62,346 nucleotides of DNA. Source: a virus. A program made the position numbers and the translations under genes. Positions within the stretch are counted from its first letter, which is position 1; every line of letters starts with the position of its first letter. Below, piece by piece: positions 1-8,803 of this stretch. The stretch lies in the IMG/VR virus record IMGVR_UViG_3300036790_000248, positions 1 to 62,346 of that record, one strand, 5' to 3'. The notes under the pieces are model-generated. The model was given only the letters and a program-made list of their open reading frames with translations, was not told the DNA's origin and searched no databases.

Positions 1-152
1 AGCGCAGTGCGCGCCGGGCCGCGATCCATGTCCTTGATCGAGAGGATGGCATTGCGGCAGTTGGCCAGCGGGGCCAGCAGAGAGAGCCCGATGCCCCACT
101 CCGGTGGCTGGAAACGCAGCGAGCCGTCGCCGTTGCGCGACACGGTCGGCAG
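1..152. repeat. Terminal direct repeat, left copy
   Basis: Bases 1..152 are the same as 62195..62346 except for one substitution (T at 53, G at 62247). The repeat lies inside the methyltransferase-glycosyltransferase gene and preserves its frame across the junction. It is either an assembly overlap of a circular or permuted genome or a short real terminal redundancy. Confidence 0.97.
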
Positions 153-923
153 CAGCAGCGCAAGGCCGATCTTGGAGACTTGCTCGACGCCGCCCAACTG
201 CTTCCACTCCAGTTGCGCGACGGAGGGGAGGCGCGGCGACGGAGGCGCAGCCGCGGCGATTTCAGGATAGTAGTTCGCCGTGCCGTCCAGTTTCAGGTCT
301 TCGACGCGCATGCGGCGCAGTGCGGTAGCCATGGATTCCTCCGACCAGTACCAGATGAAAGAGTGGCCCGGCGCGTATTGCCAGCCGGGGCAGAGCTCGT
401 CGATGGCGCGGCGGACGCCTGGCTCACCGCGATCATGGCCGCACAGCAGGCCGCCGGGAGCCAGCCGGGCACGCCATATCAGGATGTCGCGGCGAACGTC
501 GTCGTATTCGTGGGAACCGTCGATGAACACCATGTCGGGCTGAAGGTCGCCGGGGCCGCGCCCCAGCCATTCCACTGGCAGCGCGTGGGTATCGCCGTGG
601 TCGGCCACGATCAGCGTGACCGGAAGGCCGCGCGTGTTGTAGAGGAATTCTTCGCGCAGGTTCTCCTGCGGGACGGCCAAGTCCGCGTCCCGCGGCCCAC
701 GCATGTCGTCGATACACCACACGCGACCGGGCGTGTTGATGGCCATGGCCGTGGTAGAGCGGCCGAGGTAGCAGCCTACCTCGACGATCCGCTGGTGCGC
801 CGTCGCCTGCTCCGCCAGCCATTGGAGTTCGTCGGGAAACGGCCAGCGCAGGTCGGGGGTCGCCAGCGCGCGCGTGATGTCCACCGTTGCGGTCGTCGCA
901 GCCGCAGCCGCAGTCGTCGCCAT
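1..923 (-). CDS. Methyltransferase-glycosyltransferase, N-terminal part (continues at 62194)
   Basis: The frame starts at ATG 923 behind GGGAGGATG and runs off the left edge without a stop. Through the terminal repeat it continues at 62194 and stops at 61639, giving 492 residues. Residues 1-205 look like a class I SAM-dependent methyltransferase: motif I VEVGCYLGRS at 47-56, acidic motif MVFIDGSHEYDDV at 131-143, and LAPGGLLCGHD at 154-164. The glycosyltransferase part begins near residue 245. At residue 291 this copy codes Asn and the right-end copy His. A fused enzyme of this kind might modify a surface sugar or a virion protein; the acceptor cannot be read from sequence. The gene follows the large tail protein genes, so it is probably expressed late. 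Confidence 0.88.
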   Translation of the reverse strand, partial: MATTAAAAATTATVDITRALATPDLRWPFPDELQWLAEQATAHQRIVEVGCYLGRSTTAMAINTPGRVWCIDDMRGPRDADLAVPQENLREEFLYNTRGLPVTLIVADHGDTHALPVEWLGRGPGDLQPDMVFIDGSHEYDDVRRDILIWRARLAPGGLLCGHDRGEPGVRRAIDELCPGWQYAPGHSFIWYWSEESMATALRRMRVEDLKLDGTANYYPEIAAAAPPSPRLPSVAQLEWKQLGGVEQVSKIGLALLLPTVSRNGDGSLRFQPPEWGIGLSLLAPLANCRNAILSIKDMDRGPARTA

Positions 924-924
924 G

Positions 925-1059
925 TCACATCCTCCCGATCCACTCTACCTCGAAGTCCGTCAGCGACTCCAGCAATATTCCCTGCACCGCCGCCCGCGAG
1001 AACAATTCCGCGATCCACGCGCAAAAGTTGGCCTGACGGTCGTAGTGGCTGACGCGCAC
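925..1059 (-). CDS. Small hypothetical protein
   Basis: Forty-four residues from a GTG at 1059 preceded by GCGGGG, ending EVEWIGRM. It fills the gap between the large tail protein, which stops at 1080, and the methyltransferase gene, which starts at 923. Its last codons carry the ribosome binding site of that gene. The frame is open further upstream but only inside the preceding gene, so the GTG is the simplest start. It has no recognisable domain. It could instead be a non-coding spacer. Confidence 0.45.
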   Translation of the reverse strand: MRVSHYDRQANFCAWIAELFSRAAVQGILLESLTDFEVEWIGRM

Positions 1060-1079
1060 GCGTCGCCCCGCAACCGGGA

Positions 1080-4000
1080 TTAGATCGCCGCCTGTACGCC
1101 GTGCTTCCCGCCCAGTGACTTCCATGTGGTGTACGCCCCTTCGCGGCCCCATGCGCCGACGAGGATCTCCCAGTCGTCGAGGTACAGCTGGAACTGTCCG
1201 GTGGATTGCGCCGCGAACGTATACAGCTGGCCCTTGTTATACGTCAGCACGACCAGCAACTTTTGATACGCGCCGCCGGTAGATGGCAGCGTGACCGGGA
1301 TCGGACTGGTGCCGTCGAACGCGGTGATGGTGAGCGTGATCGGCGCGGAGGCGACGTACGCAGCCACGATCCGCTGGATGTGCGAGAAGCCATTGTTGCC
1401 GAACGATGTCGCCTGCGTCTCCCACGTCTCGGCCAGCTCCGGCGTCGGCTCGAACACGAAGGTCACGTCGAAGAACCGCCATGGCGTGGTGTCTGTCGGG
1501 GACACCTGCACCGTATGTGCGATGAACGGCTGGTTGAACGAGTACGGCAGGATGGACTCGCCGTTGTGAACGACCTGCGGCGTGAACGCGTGGAAGGCCA
1601 GCGTATCGCCGTCGATGATCTGCAACGGCTTGACCGCACCGGAGGTGTCGGCGTGCAGCAGGAATCCCTGGAAGAACTTCGCGCCTTCGGTGCCGCCGTC
1701 GTACCAGTCCGAATCCCGGTCGCCGATCAATTCCGGCTTGACCAAAAACGATGGCTGCCATGCCTGGAGCACCGTGGCGGAGGTCTGCTGCGTATAGTCG
1801 TCCGTCCACTGGAGCAACATGCCGAGGAAGTCGGTGGTGAGGCCGCCGCCGAGGGAGACCGGGAGTTGCTGGCGGGTGGCTGCGGTGGGAATGTTGGTAG
1901 TGGGCGTCAGGGCCGCGCCCAGGGACGTGGGCACGACCAGCATCCCGTTGCTGGTTGCAGGGGTCAGGTCGAGCCACAGGTCACCCCACTGCGCGCCGGC
2001 GCGGATGTCACCGCCGTCCCACTCGCGGGTGGCGATCGAGCATGCGATCGGGGTGGTGTCGTCGTTTTGCAGGTTGGCCTCGGAGTACACCTCGCCGGAC
2101 GATGTTCCTACGACGGTCAGCGGGTAGGCGGTGCCGGTGGACAGCAGCGTGCCTTCCGGCTGCTCTGGTGTGTAGTAACAGGTCGGCACGAATCCGGCTG
2201 CGGGGGACGGCGCGTCCACCGCCCACGCCATGCGGTTGAGGTCGCAGACCAGTGTATGGTATGTCCCGGTCGTGTCTTGATAGACCGCGTACAGGTAGTG
2301 GTTGCCGTAGGTGAGCCGGAACGTGGCGGCGCGGGAGTAATCCGGCGCGTACACGGTGAGGCCGAGATAGGTCACGCTGGTGCCGGGTACGCCGTCGCGG
2401 GGAAACAGGTTAGAGAGGTCGGCGTCGGTGAGCGATCCGCGTCCAGTGCCCCAGATGCCGTCCTTGGCCCAGAAGTAGATTTCCTTGCCGTCGGTGCAGT
2501 GGCCGTAGGGTGCCGCGAGCCCGCGCGGAATCGGCTGCTGGATGACGGAGTAGCGTTGCGCGGCGTTGCCCGGTTGCGGGTACAGCGCCCACCAGCGGTT
2601 TGGCGACGCAACGAAGCTGAGGCCGTCGAGGACTTCGCCGCCGAGGAGCGGCTCCGACGGAGCGGTAATCTCCAGATTGTATGCCGAGGGTGCGGAGTCC
2701 GGCGCGTAGTTCTTGGCGAAGTAGAGCGTGCCGGGGCGGGAGGAGTCGCCGACCGCGAATACCGTACCTTCCGAGTCCGGGCCCCACATGTACGGGAGGA
2801 ATTGCTGCGCCGTCTGCGGCTCGTAGATCGTCGCCGGGACATTGGTCTGGGCGCCCGCGTTCTCCAGAAACTCGAACAGGTAGCTGGAGCCGGTGAGGAG
2901 CGTGGGCCGCTGGCGCAGCGTGTAGACGTTGATCCCTCCCAACTGGACGAGATTACCCGGCAGGTAGCGCGTCGGGCCCAGCGTGGCGGCGGCGTTGATT
3001 GTCACCACGGCAGTGAAGCCTGTGACGCTGGTCGCGGTGGCTTCGAGCGGCACGTCGATCGTCGGCCATGGCTGGAGGTTGTCGAACTCCAACTCCTCGC
3101 CCGCGGTCGCGGCCTCGTCGGAATAGTTGTCGGTGAAGGTGGCCGCTGAGGATGCGCACTGGCCGATCTTGCGCCATGACGTGACGGTGCCGCCATAACG
3201 GAACACGTCTGCCGTGTCGATCTGGGTGTCGTAGGCCAGTGACGGAAGGCTGACCGTGACCGCGTTGCGCCGGGCGGTGACGCCGTAGCGCATATCCGGC
3301 GACGGATTTCCCTTTGTGCCCGTGAGGGATGATCGTGGCCGGATGCGGTAGCGATATGGCGCGCCGGACGGCCCGGTATCTGGTGTTGGGCCACCGACCA
3401 GTGACATCTGACCTAATGCTGCATTGGTCGCAGCAGAGCAATTAAATAGATATTGCAGCTTGACCGTGTTGAACAGCGTTCGCGTCTGATCATTGCCGAC
3501 ACGGGTCAGGTCGCCGATGCGGATGTCGATTTCGGCCCACTGGCCATCACCGGGCGTAGTCTGCGCCGAGGACGCGGTGGATAACTGGTTGTTCGAGGCT
3601 GCCGCCGTTTCCTCGTCGATGGTGGCGCGCTGCGTCACTAGCTGGGCCGCGCCCAACTGTGTCAACGTGTTCTGGACGCCTGCCTCAATATCGGAGACGC
3701 GGATGGTGTAATAGTAGAAGTTCTGCGTGAACGATCCGTCGCCCACGTCGAGCAGGAACTTGAACTCGTTCAGCGACGCCAGCGTGTCGATCCGCACCGA
3801 GATGTGGATATAGTCGTCCTCTTGGAAAGAGAAGGCCGCGCCGAAGGTGAACATGCCTACGAGGGACGCTGCGGAAGTCTGTGTGCCGATGCCTGCGCCT
3901 GAGATAGCAAAGGTAACGTCGTCGGAGGTGATGGCGTTGCCCGGAACGTAGGTCGACGAGCCATTAACCTGAATCGCCGGAGGCTGTGTGAACGTTTCAG

Positions 4001-5036
4001 CCGTTGTGTGCGTGCCTGTCGTCGAGGTCTCGATGCAGATCGTGCCGTCCGGGCCTTCAGTAACTGACCATACGAGACAGGTTTCCGGGCCGCTGGACAG
4101 TTTGATGAGGGCTCCGCGCCGCAACGACGACAGTAACGACTTGACGTAGAGAGACTGGTCGACAGTGCCCGGCCCTGCGTCGACAGTGCCGGGGACGATC
4201 ACGCAACGCCCAGTCGTCCCGGAGAAGTAGAAGATGGACGAGATTGCAATGGCGTTGGTCTGGCCGGGGAACACGTCCCACACAATACAAGTCGACGCAG
4301 CTACGATCTGCACGACCATGCCCCGTGAATAAGTGATGCCTGCGGAGACGCCAACCGTAGACGGCCCGCTGTGCCCCAGCACGGGATCGAGGAACGCGGA
4401 TTGCACCGTGTCACTGATGCGTGTACCACCAGATACCGCGCCTGCAACGCCTGCGTGGCTGTAGCTCAATGACGCCACGAATATGGACTGGTACTGTCCC
4501 GTTCCCTGTCCCGCGTTGCAAGCCGTCGCAGGCTCCGCGATCCCCACTGCCTGCTGCGTCACCGCGTCGGCGGCACCGGGCGACGAGAGTTTCTCGTAGT
4601 CGTGGCCGTTGGTGATGTACATCCACGGGCTAGGGGACTCCGCGGGCCGGAACGGGATCATGGTCACACCGAATACAGGCTGCGACGCGTTGGTCAGCGT
4701 CCCCACAAGCGCGGAAGTGTTGCCCGGCTGGCCAAGGTAGATGCGGGTCACGTGGGCGGTGTTATTGACCGAGGCCGCAAGGAACCGGGGATTGTTGTCG
4801 GTTCCGAGGGCCGTGTAGGCGCGGATGTCGGTGACCGGGATCGCCTGCGTCGGGAACAGCGGCGAGAGGCCCCAGCGGGTACGCACTGAGTCGTCCCGCG
4901 TGGCGCGGACGTTGGCGGCGTAGGCGTATTTGTAGTCCGGCAGCGCGTCGGCGGTGGCGTTGGTCTTCATGCCGAGGAAGCGGAACCGGAAGCCTTCCTT
5001 GGGGCGCGTGTATTGCTGGCCGAGGTCAATCGCCAC
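1080..5036 (-). CDS. Large tail protein, possibly nozzle-like
   Basis: A protein of 1318 residues, the longest in the window, starting at GTG 5036 and overlapping the end of the upstream adaptor-like gene by 11 bases. It is rich in beta-prone, Thr/Ser/Gly sequence with no signal peptide or membrane segment. The N-terminal stretch (LPDYKYAYAANVRATRDD, about residues 33-50) resembles the start of tail nozzle or stabilisation proteins of short-tailed phages, which list position after position around a propeller. It sits next to a probable head-tail adaptor, as T7-type gp11 and gp12 do. Size and position support a tail structural role; the nozzle assignment is inference. It is much longer than T7 gp12, so extra domains, perhaps receptor contact, are likely. 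Confidence 0.7.
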   Translation of the reverse strand: MAIDLGQQYTRPKEGFRFRFLGMKTNATADALPDYKYAYAANVRATRDDSVRTRWGLSPLFPTQAIPVTDIRAYTALGTDNNPRFLAASVNNTAHVTRIYLGQPGNTSALVGTLTNASQPVFGVTMIPFRPAESPSPWMYITNGHDYEKLSSPGAADAVTQQAVGIAEPATACNAGQGTGQYQSIFVASLSYSHAGVAGAVSGGTRISDTVQSAFLDPVLGHSGPSTVGVSAGITYSRGMVVQIVAASTCIVWDVFPGQTNAIAISSIFYFSGTTGRCVIVPGTVDAGPGTVDQSLYVKSLLSSLRRGALIKLSSGPETCLVWSVTEGPDGTICIETSTTGTHTTAETFTQPPAIQVNGSSTYVPGNAITSDDVTFAISGAGIGTQTSAASLVGMFTFGAAFSFQEDDYIHISVRIDTLASLNEFKFLLDVGDGSFTQNFYYYTIRVSDIEAGVQNTLTQLGAAQLVTQRATIDEETAAASNNQLSTASSAQTTPGDGQWAEIDIRIGDLTRVGNDQTRTLFNTVKLQYLFNCSAATNAALGQMSLVGGPTPDTGPSGAPYRYRIRPRSSLTGTKGNPSPDMRYGVTARRNAVTVSLPSLAYDTQIDTADVFRYGGTVTSWRKIGQCASSAATFTDNYSDEAATAGEELEFDNLQPWPTIDVPLEATATSVTGFTAVVTINAAATLGPTRYLPGNLVQLGGINVYTLRQRPTLLTGSSYLFEFLENAGAQTNVPATIYEPQTAQQFLPYMWGPDSEGTVFAVGDSSRPGTLYFAKNYAPDSAPSAYNLEITAPSEPLLGGEVLDGLSFVASPNRWWALYPQPGNAAQRYSVIQQPIPRGLAAPYGHCTDGKEIYFWAKDGIWGTGRGSLTDADLSNLFPRDGVPGTSVTYLGLTVYAPDYSRAATFRLTYGNHYLYAVYQDTTGTYHTLVCDLNRMAWAVDAPSPAAGFVPTCYYTPEQPEGTLLSTGTAYPLTVVGTSSGEVYSEANLQNDDTTPIACSIATREWDGGDIRAGAQWGDLWLDLTPATSNGMLVVPTSLGAALTPTTNIPTAATRQQLPVSLGGGLTTDFLGMLLQWTDDYTQQTSATVLQAWQPSFLVKPELIGDRDSDWYDGGTEGAKFFQGFLLHADTSGAVKPLQIIDGDTLAFHAFTPQVVHNGESILPYSFNQPFIAHTVQVSPTDTTPWRFFDVTFVFEPTPELAETWETQATSFGNNGFSHIQRIVAAYVASAPITLTITAFDGTSPIPVTLPSTGGAYQKLLVVLTYNKGQLYTFAAQSTGQFQLYLDDWEILVGAWGREGAYTTWKSLGGKHGVQAAI

Positions 5037-6375
5037 TGGACACTCCTGCGCCTGTCGTCGGTGCGTCGGACGTGAATCGCGGGTTGCGCTCGGCGTCGAG
5101 CTGCGACTGCCCCTGCAACACTTCCGCGAACTGGCCCATCTCGGCGATACGGGATGCGTAGAGTGCCGCCAGGGACAGGAACCGCTGGTGCATCGGGATC
5201 GTGGCCGCGAACTCAGCCCCGCCCATCTTGAACGTGGCGATGTGCTGCGCCTCGTCGAGCAGGGCCTCGTAGATGTCGAGGGTCACGTTGATCGGGTCGG
5301 TGGGCACGGACGGCACAGGCGCGTTCTCGATGACGGTTGCGGTGACGGAGCGCGTGGTGGAGTCGGCGGCTGGCGTCAGCGCGATCAGGTTCAGCGACGC
5401 GACGAGGGCCTGCGCCGGAGTGCCCTTGGCCGCGCCTTGCCACGACGGGTTGTACTGGTCGGCGGACGTGACCGCGTCGATCTCCAGCGGGAGGTTGTTG
5501 ACGCGGATGCCGAGCAGGGCTGGCGCGATGGTCAGCAGGCGCATCCCGTCGGCGTAGCGCTGCTCGCAGTAGCGCTGCCGCGGCAGATCCTTGGCGTTGG
5601 ATTCGCGGCCGAGGAGATCCGCCAGCGCGCCCCACTTGGCAAGCCACGACCAGTCGTCGGGGATCACGATCGGGGAGCCGGTGGGGGAGGTGATGGCGGA
5701 GTTGGAGGTAAGGACTTCGTAGATCCCGCCAGCCACGTTGAGTTGTGTGTCCACGTCGAAAGTGAGGAGAGGCTGCGTCGACATTGCGTACGTGGAAGGG
5801 ATACCCGGCGGCAGGGTCGTATAGTCCGGCTCGAAGGACTGCCACGCCCACGAGTCGTCCTGCCACAGCGTCGAGGGCGCGAGGCCCGTCGCAGGATTCG
5901 GCAGGTACGCCACGCGGCGCAGGTCGAGCGTCGTCGGCAGCAGGGCGATCCGGCCTGCGACGCCCGCCAGCTGGAACTGGGTCAGGACGCAGGCTGTCGC
6001 GCCGAGGAGTTCGTTGATGCGTTGCTGGAGCGCGTTGCCGATGTCGGAGAGGGAGAATTGCGTGGAGCCCAGCCATATTGTGGAGGCGCCGTTCGGAGGC
6101 TCCAGCAGGTGGTACTCGATCACCGTGTAGAGATAGTCGATGACGAGGAGTTGCTGGCGCAGGGACGTGGCGGGAGTGGTGAGGTCGTACCACGTCTCAT
6201 TGTCGACGGTGGGAAAGGTGAAGTCGCCGCGCCAGTAACCCGTGTAGGCGTTCCACTCTCTCAACGATTCCTGTACGTACAGGGTGAGTTCGTCCTGCGA
6301 CCAGAACTGGTTGGTCGGATCGTAGAGCCGCTGCGAGAGCGCGGCCAGCATGGTCGATAGGGTGGTAACGGGCAA
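5026..6375 (-). CDS. Probable tail or head-tail adaptor protein
   Basis: Encodes 449 residues. The start is a TTG at 6375 directly after the TGA of the upstream small gene, with the strong site GGGGGGAAG just before it; an in-frame ATG lies eight codons later. The N-terminal half is helical, with an early LYVQESLREWNAYTGYWRG segment typical of adaptor proteins that open with a helix bundle. The C-terminus holds a helical segment around HIATFKMGGAEFAATIPMHQ. The gene is translationally coupled to the large tail protein, which suggests the two products assemble together at the tail. No enzymatic motif is visible. Confidence 0.62.
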   Translation of the reverse strand: MPVTTLSTMLAALSQRLYDPTNQFWSQDELTLYVQESLREWNAYTGYWRGDFTFPTVDNETWYDLTTPATSLRQQLLVIDYLYTVIEYHLLEPPNGASTIWLGSTQFSLSDIGNALQQRINELLGATACVLTQFQLAGVAGRIALLPTTLDLRRVAYLPNPATGLAPSTLWQDDSWAWQSFEPDYTTLPPGIPSTYAMSTQPLLTFDVDTQLNVAGGIYEVLTSNSAITSPTGSPIVIPDDWSWLAKWGALADLLGRESNAKDLPRQRYCEQRYADGMRLLTIAPALLGIRVNNLPLEIDAVTSADQYNPSWQGAAKGTPAQALVASLNLIALTPAADSTTRSVTATVIENAPVPSVPTDPINVTLDIYEALLDEAQHIATFKMGGAEFAATIPMHQRFLSLAALYASRIAEMGQFAEVLQGQSQLDAERNPRFTSDAPTTGAGVSSGD

Positions 6376-6537
6376 TCACTTCCCCCCTCGCTTGCGGCGG
6401 CCTTTAGCGTGGTGCTTGACCTTGTGCTTCCTACCTCCCACGACGACTTCCTTGGCGTGTGTGGGGATGCCATGGATGTGCGTGTACGCACGGGACTTGC
6501 GATACGCCTCCTCGGACTTGAAGTGCTCGGTCGGCAT
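6376..6537 (-). CDS. Small very basic protein
   Basis: Fifty-three residues from ATG 6537, starting MPTEHFKSEEAYRKS and ending in a Lys/Arg/His-rich tail (KHKVKHHAKGRRKRGGK). Its TGA abuts the TTG of the next gene. The composition suits nucleic-acid or acidic-protein binding. Similar short lysine-rich reading frames occur near the capsid genes of this genome (17814, 18232, 18537). The function is unknown; a minor virion or packaging-associated role is inference. Confidence 0.6.
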   Translation of the reverse strand: MPTEHFKSEEAYRKSRAYTHIHGIPTHAKEVVVGGRKHKVKHHAKGRRKRGGK

Positions 6538-6540
6538 GGC

Positions 6541-6714
6541 TCACTCCTCCGTGTCCCGCCCGTCGTTGGAGTCCCGGTCGGCCTTGCGCCGGGGCCGCAC
6601 ATGGCCGATGAACGCCGCAGGGTCGTCGGCGATCTCACGGACGTTAAGGCCGTCCCGCTGAACGCGGGGGGAGAATTGAGAGTCCTTGTCGCGGGTTTCG
6701 TCGTAGCAAGTCAC
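6541..6714 (-). CDS. Small hypothetical protein
   Basis: Fifty-seven residues from GTG 6714 with a textbook ribosome binding site (AAGGAGG, seven bases upstream). It is charged and hydrophilic (DETRDKDSQFSPRVQRDG near the start, acidic end DGRDTEE) with no recognised fold. The stop lies three bases before the ATG of the next small gene, so they are one transcription unit. Confidence 0.62.
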   Translation of the reverse strand: MTCYDETRDKDSQFSPRVQRDGLNVREIADDPAAFIGHVRPRRKADRDSNDGRDTEE

Positions 6715-6769
6715 GCCGGGCCTCCTTAGATCATGTGCTGCTTGTATTGCGTGTCCTTGAGCAACCTAG

Positions 6770-7141
6770 CTAGGCCGCCGGTTGCGGATTCGCCGGTGTG
6801 TTATTGAGAATCATGACCACGGCATTGACCAGCGCCTCCGCCTTATCCACGGTCACGTTCTGGATGCCCAAGTCCTTCATCATAGACTGAATGAGGTTCC
6901 CCGATGTCGTCATCACGGCAGCGAGCTTCTGCGTTCCTGTGCCCGTCTGTGCCCCTATGGCCGCATAGTTAGCCTCAGTCGTGGTGACTTGGTTGATGAT
7001 GAGGTTGAGCAGCGGCGCAGCCGCAGGCGCGAAGATGGATGCTGCGCTGACTGCTACCTCCTCGCCGATCACAAATGGCTTGGTATGGAACAACCAGTTA
7101 ACGTCATGTCCGATGGCCTGCATCACAGATTTGAAGCTCAT
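6770..7141 (-). CDS. Hypothetical protein of the lysis-tail interval
   Basis: A product of 123 residues from ATG 7141, starting MSFKSVMQAIGHDVNWLF. It contains an amphipathic or hydrophobic Ala/Pro-rich stretch around residues 28-50 (VSAASIFAPAAAPLLNLII) and a second hydrophobic helix near 103-112. It lies directly downstream of the endolysin gene. A membrane-associated lysis role or a small structural role are both possible. I do not recognise the family with certainty. Confidence 0.6.
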   Translation of the reverse strand: MSFKSVMQAIGHDVNWLFHTKPFVIGEEVAVSAASIFAPAAAPLLNLIINQVTTTEANYAAIGAQTGTGTQKLAAVMTTSGNLIQSMMKDLGIQNVTVDKAEALVNAVVMILNNTPANPQPAA

Positions 7142-7153
7142 AAAGTTTCTCCT

Positions 7154-7642
7154 TTACAACGCATTTGCGGCTTGCCACACTGCGACAAGTCCGCCGCTCG
7201 CTGCTAAATTCCTGACTTCATCCGGGGGTTCGGCAATCGGCCATGGGCCATTTAACTGGAAATGCGGCGCGTCGGGCAAGTTGCAAAAGTCTGACCCGGA
7301 AACCATGCCTAACGCCTTCCCTGCATTCTCCATCATGCCCCAGGTGGAATGAGTTAAATTCCAGTCGGGAGCATATGCCCGATCCGGGCCAAACTGTGAA
7401 GGCACGACATCCACCGCCAACCCGAAGTTGTGATAACTGTAGCCTCCGCGCACGTTGGTGACAATGTTGCCTGACTTGGTGCGCCCCTGAGCGTATAAGC
7501 CGTCCTGCTCGGAAGATGTTCTGAGGGCTTGCACGACGCGCAGATAGATTCCCTCTTGAGAGAGATTTGAGGCCAACTGACGAATCAATCGGCCGAGGGC
7601 AGGTGCGACTCCACCCAAGCGCATTTCGCTGACTGCATCCAT
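7154..7642 (-). CDS. Endolysin, M15-type peptidoglycan peptidase
   Basis: Encodes 162 residues. The signature of the M15 (VanY/CwlK-like) zinc peptidases is clear: SYHNFGLAVDV places His71 and Asp78 as zinc ligands, and LPDAPHFQL gives Asp124 and His127. Such enzymes cleave peptide bonds in the peptidoglycan stem, often L-Ala-D-Glu. There is no signal peptide, so a holin is expected to release it. The small membrane protein at 7643..7849 ends immediately before its ATG, and further membrane proteins lie upstream, forming a lysis cassette. Confidence 0.9.
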   Translation of the reverse strand: MDAVSEMRLGGVAPALGRLIRQLASNLSQEGIYLRVVQALRTSSEQDGLYAQGRTKSGNIVTNVRGGYSYHNFGLAVDVVPSQFGPDRAYAPDWNLTHSTWGMMENAGKALGMVSGSDFCNLPDAPHFQLNGPWPIAEPPDEVRNLAASGGLVAVWQAANAL

Positions 7643-7849
7643 TTACCAGTTCTTCCTCGCACTGCGAGTCGGGAAGTCTTCTACCTTGACGCCGCGCTTC
7701 TCCGCTTCCGAAGCCATAAGCATTTCGTGTTCTACCATGAAGGTGCGGAGCGTAGAGCTAATCTTCCACAACCACCACAGGATGCCGCCGAGCGGGGCGA
7801 ACAGTACAATCTGCCCCGCCGACACATCCCACGTGAAGTGGATGCCCAT
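7643..7849 (-). CDS. Small membrane protein, lysis cassette
   Basis: Sixty-eight residues with one clear membrane segment (VLFAPLGGILWWLWKI, about 14-29) followed by a charged helical tail. Its stop codon abuts the endolysin start. A single-membrane-span protein next to an endolysin suggests a holin, antiholin or inner-membrane spanin; sequence alone does not decide. Confidence 0.65.
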   Translation of the reverse strand: MGIHFTWDVSAGQIVLFAPLGGILWWLWKISSTLRTFMVEHEMLMASEAEKRGVKVEDFPTRSARKNW

Positions 7850-7850
7850 C

Positions 7851-8042
7851 TCAGGAGTAAGCTCCGATGTGCGCCCCGTTCGCCAGCGAATCTATCGCGA
7901 AGTACTGCGGATATATGCCGTAAGTTGTCTGGAATGTTGCGATGGCATTGCTCAGCGCAGTCGCACGAGTCGGCCCGGTTGTGTGGCTCGAAAGATCAAT
8001 GAAGGTCAGCTTGTCCGGCGGGCCCGATGGCGTTGGTGACAT
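7851..8042 (-). CDS. Small hypothetical protein
   Basis: Sixty-three residues from ATG 8042 with AAGGAG upstream; a longer frame exists but lacks such a site. It starts MSPTPSGPPDKLTFIDLS and ends with AIDSLANGAHIGAYS. The first 47 bases overlap the end of the upstream gene in another frame. There is no membrane segment and no recognised domain. By position it belongs to the lysis region. Confidence 0.55.
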   Translation of the reverse strand: MSPTPSGPPDKLTFIDLSSHTTGPTRATALSNAIATFQTTYGIYPQYFAIDSLANGAHIGAYS

Positions 8043-8400
8043 TTTCAATCTCCTTAGCGTTCCCCTGCTCGTCTCGCTCCCAAATGAAAGCGAGTCCGGT
8101 GTCTCGAATACTCTTGCAATCTCCCTGCTCCTCCCAGATCGCGTGGTCGGCAATGTAGCCCGCCCAGATCACTGACTCGTTCGGGAAGTCAGGGCATCCC
8201 TGATAAATGAACGTGCCCAGTTCGTCATCGTGCATCCGCCACATATCGTGGCCAAGTTTTGTGAGCACCTGCACATGATGGTGGAGTTCGCGGGGGTACG
8301 GTTCCGGGCGCGAGGCGGCGAAGGCGAATATCCCGCAACAGAACATGGCGAACCAGATCGGCCACCAACGCGCTTCCCCATGATTCTGCCAGTCACTCAT
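7996..8400 (-). CDS. Membrane-anchored protein of the lysis region
   Basis: A product of 134 residues from ATG 8400, whose start overlaps the stop of the preceding gene. One membrane segment lies near the N-terminus (PIWFAMFCCGIFAFAAS, about 14-30), followed by a soluble domain with His-rich ELHHHVQVLTKLGHDMW. Type II anchoring plus position suggests a spanin or lysis accessory role, but I do not recognise the family. Confidence 0.58.
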   Translation of the reverse strand: MSDWQNHGEARWWPIWFAMFCCGIFAFAASRPEPYPRELHHHVQVLTKLGHDMWRMHDDELGTFIYQGCPDFPNESVIWAGYIADHAIWEEQGDCKSIRDTGLAFIWERDEQGNAKEIENVTNAIGPAGQADLH

Positions 8401-8539
8401 CGGTTTCTCCCGGCGGCGTTCGCGCTTCCATTTTCTCCACTTTCCTCTTAAGAGTGTCATTATCAGACAGCAGACTGCGAATCCACAGAACAAGCGCCCC
8501 GACCATGTATAAACATCCGGTATGGTTTTCAGTGGCCAC
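8393..8539 (-). CDS. Small membrane protein with coiled coil (spanin-like candidate)
   Basis: Forty-eight residues from GTG 8539 (an ATG eleven codons later is an alternative). A hydrophobic segment (LYMVGALVLWIRSLL) is followed by a heptad-like DNDTLKRKVEKMEAR. Its end overlaps the next gene by eight bases. A frame from 8546 reading in another phase also contains a hydrophobic stretch, but the coiled-coil version has the better protein character and the overlap typical of this operon. Confidence 0.48.
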   Translation of the reverse strand: MATENHTGCLYMVGALVLWIRSLLSDNDTLKRKVEKMEARTPPGETDE

Positions 8540-8605
8540 ATTGCTCTTTGTAGTCCTCTATTACGAAATGCGAACGGATAAACTTTCCTGTAACGAAAGC
8601 CGAAA

Positions 8606-8803
8606 CTATCGCGGCCAGTTCCAGTGTGCCGCAGGCCCAACCAAACCCAGCAGCATGTAAATCAAGACAATCGCGCATATCACCGCGAATACTACGGTGA
8701 CGATCTGCTTCACGGGCGGAGGCAGGGGAATCAAACTAAGAACCCACCAGACCAGCCCGAACACGATGCAAAGAATCAGCAGATAGATCAGGAACGAGAT
8801 CAT
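8606..8803 (-). CDS. Two-span membrane protein, holin candidate
   Basis: Sixty-five residues from ATG 8803 with GGAGGG upstream. Two strongly hydrophobic helices (FLIYLLILCIVFGLVWWVL and IVTVVFAVICAIVLIYMLL) are joined by a short LIPLPPPVKQ turn and end with a short polar tail. This size and topology are typical of small phage holins, and the endolysin is in the same operon. The ATG overlaps the TGA of the upstream membrane protein. Confidence 0.7.
   Translation of the reverse strand: MISFLIYLLILCIVFGLVWWVLSLIPLPPPVKQIVTVVFAVICAIVLIYMLLGLVGPAAHWNWPR

Noticed and set aside
180-1052. 290-codon plus-strand open frame
   Set aside because: Antisense shadow of the methyltransferase gene; the minus strand carries clear methyltransferase motifs and the plus frame is Arg/Ala/Val-rich with no start signal.
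1206-3149. 647-codon plus-strand open frame
   Set aside because: Antisense to the large tail protein; Arg/Gly/Val-biased composition typical of GC-rich shadows.
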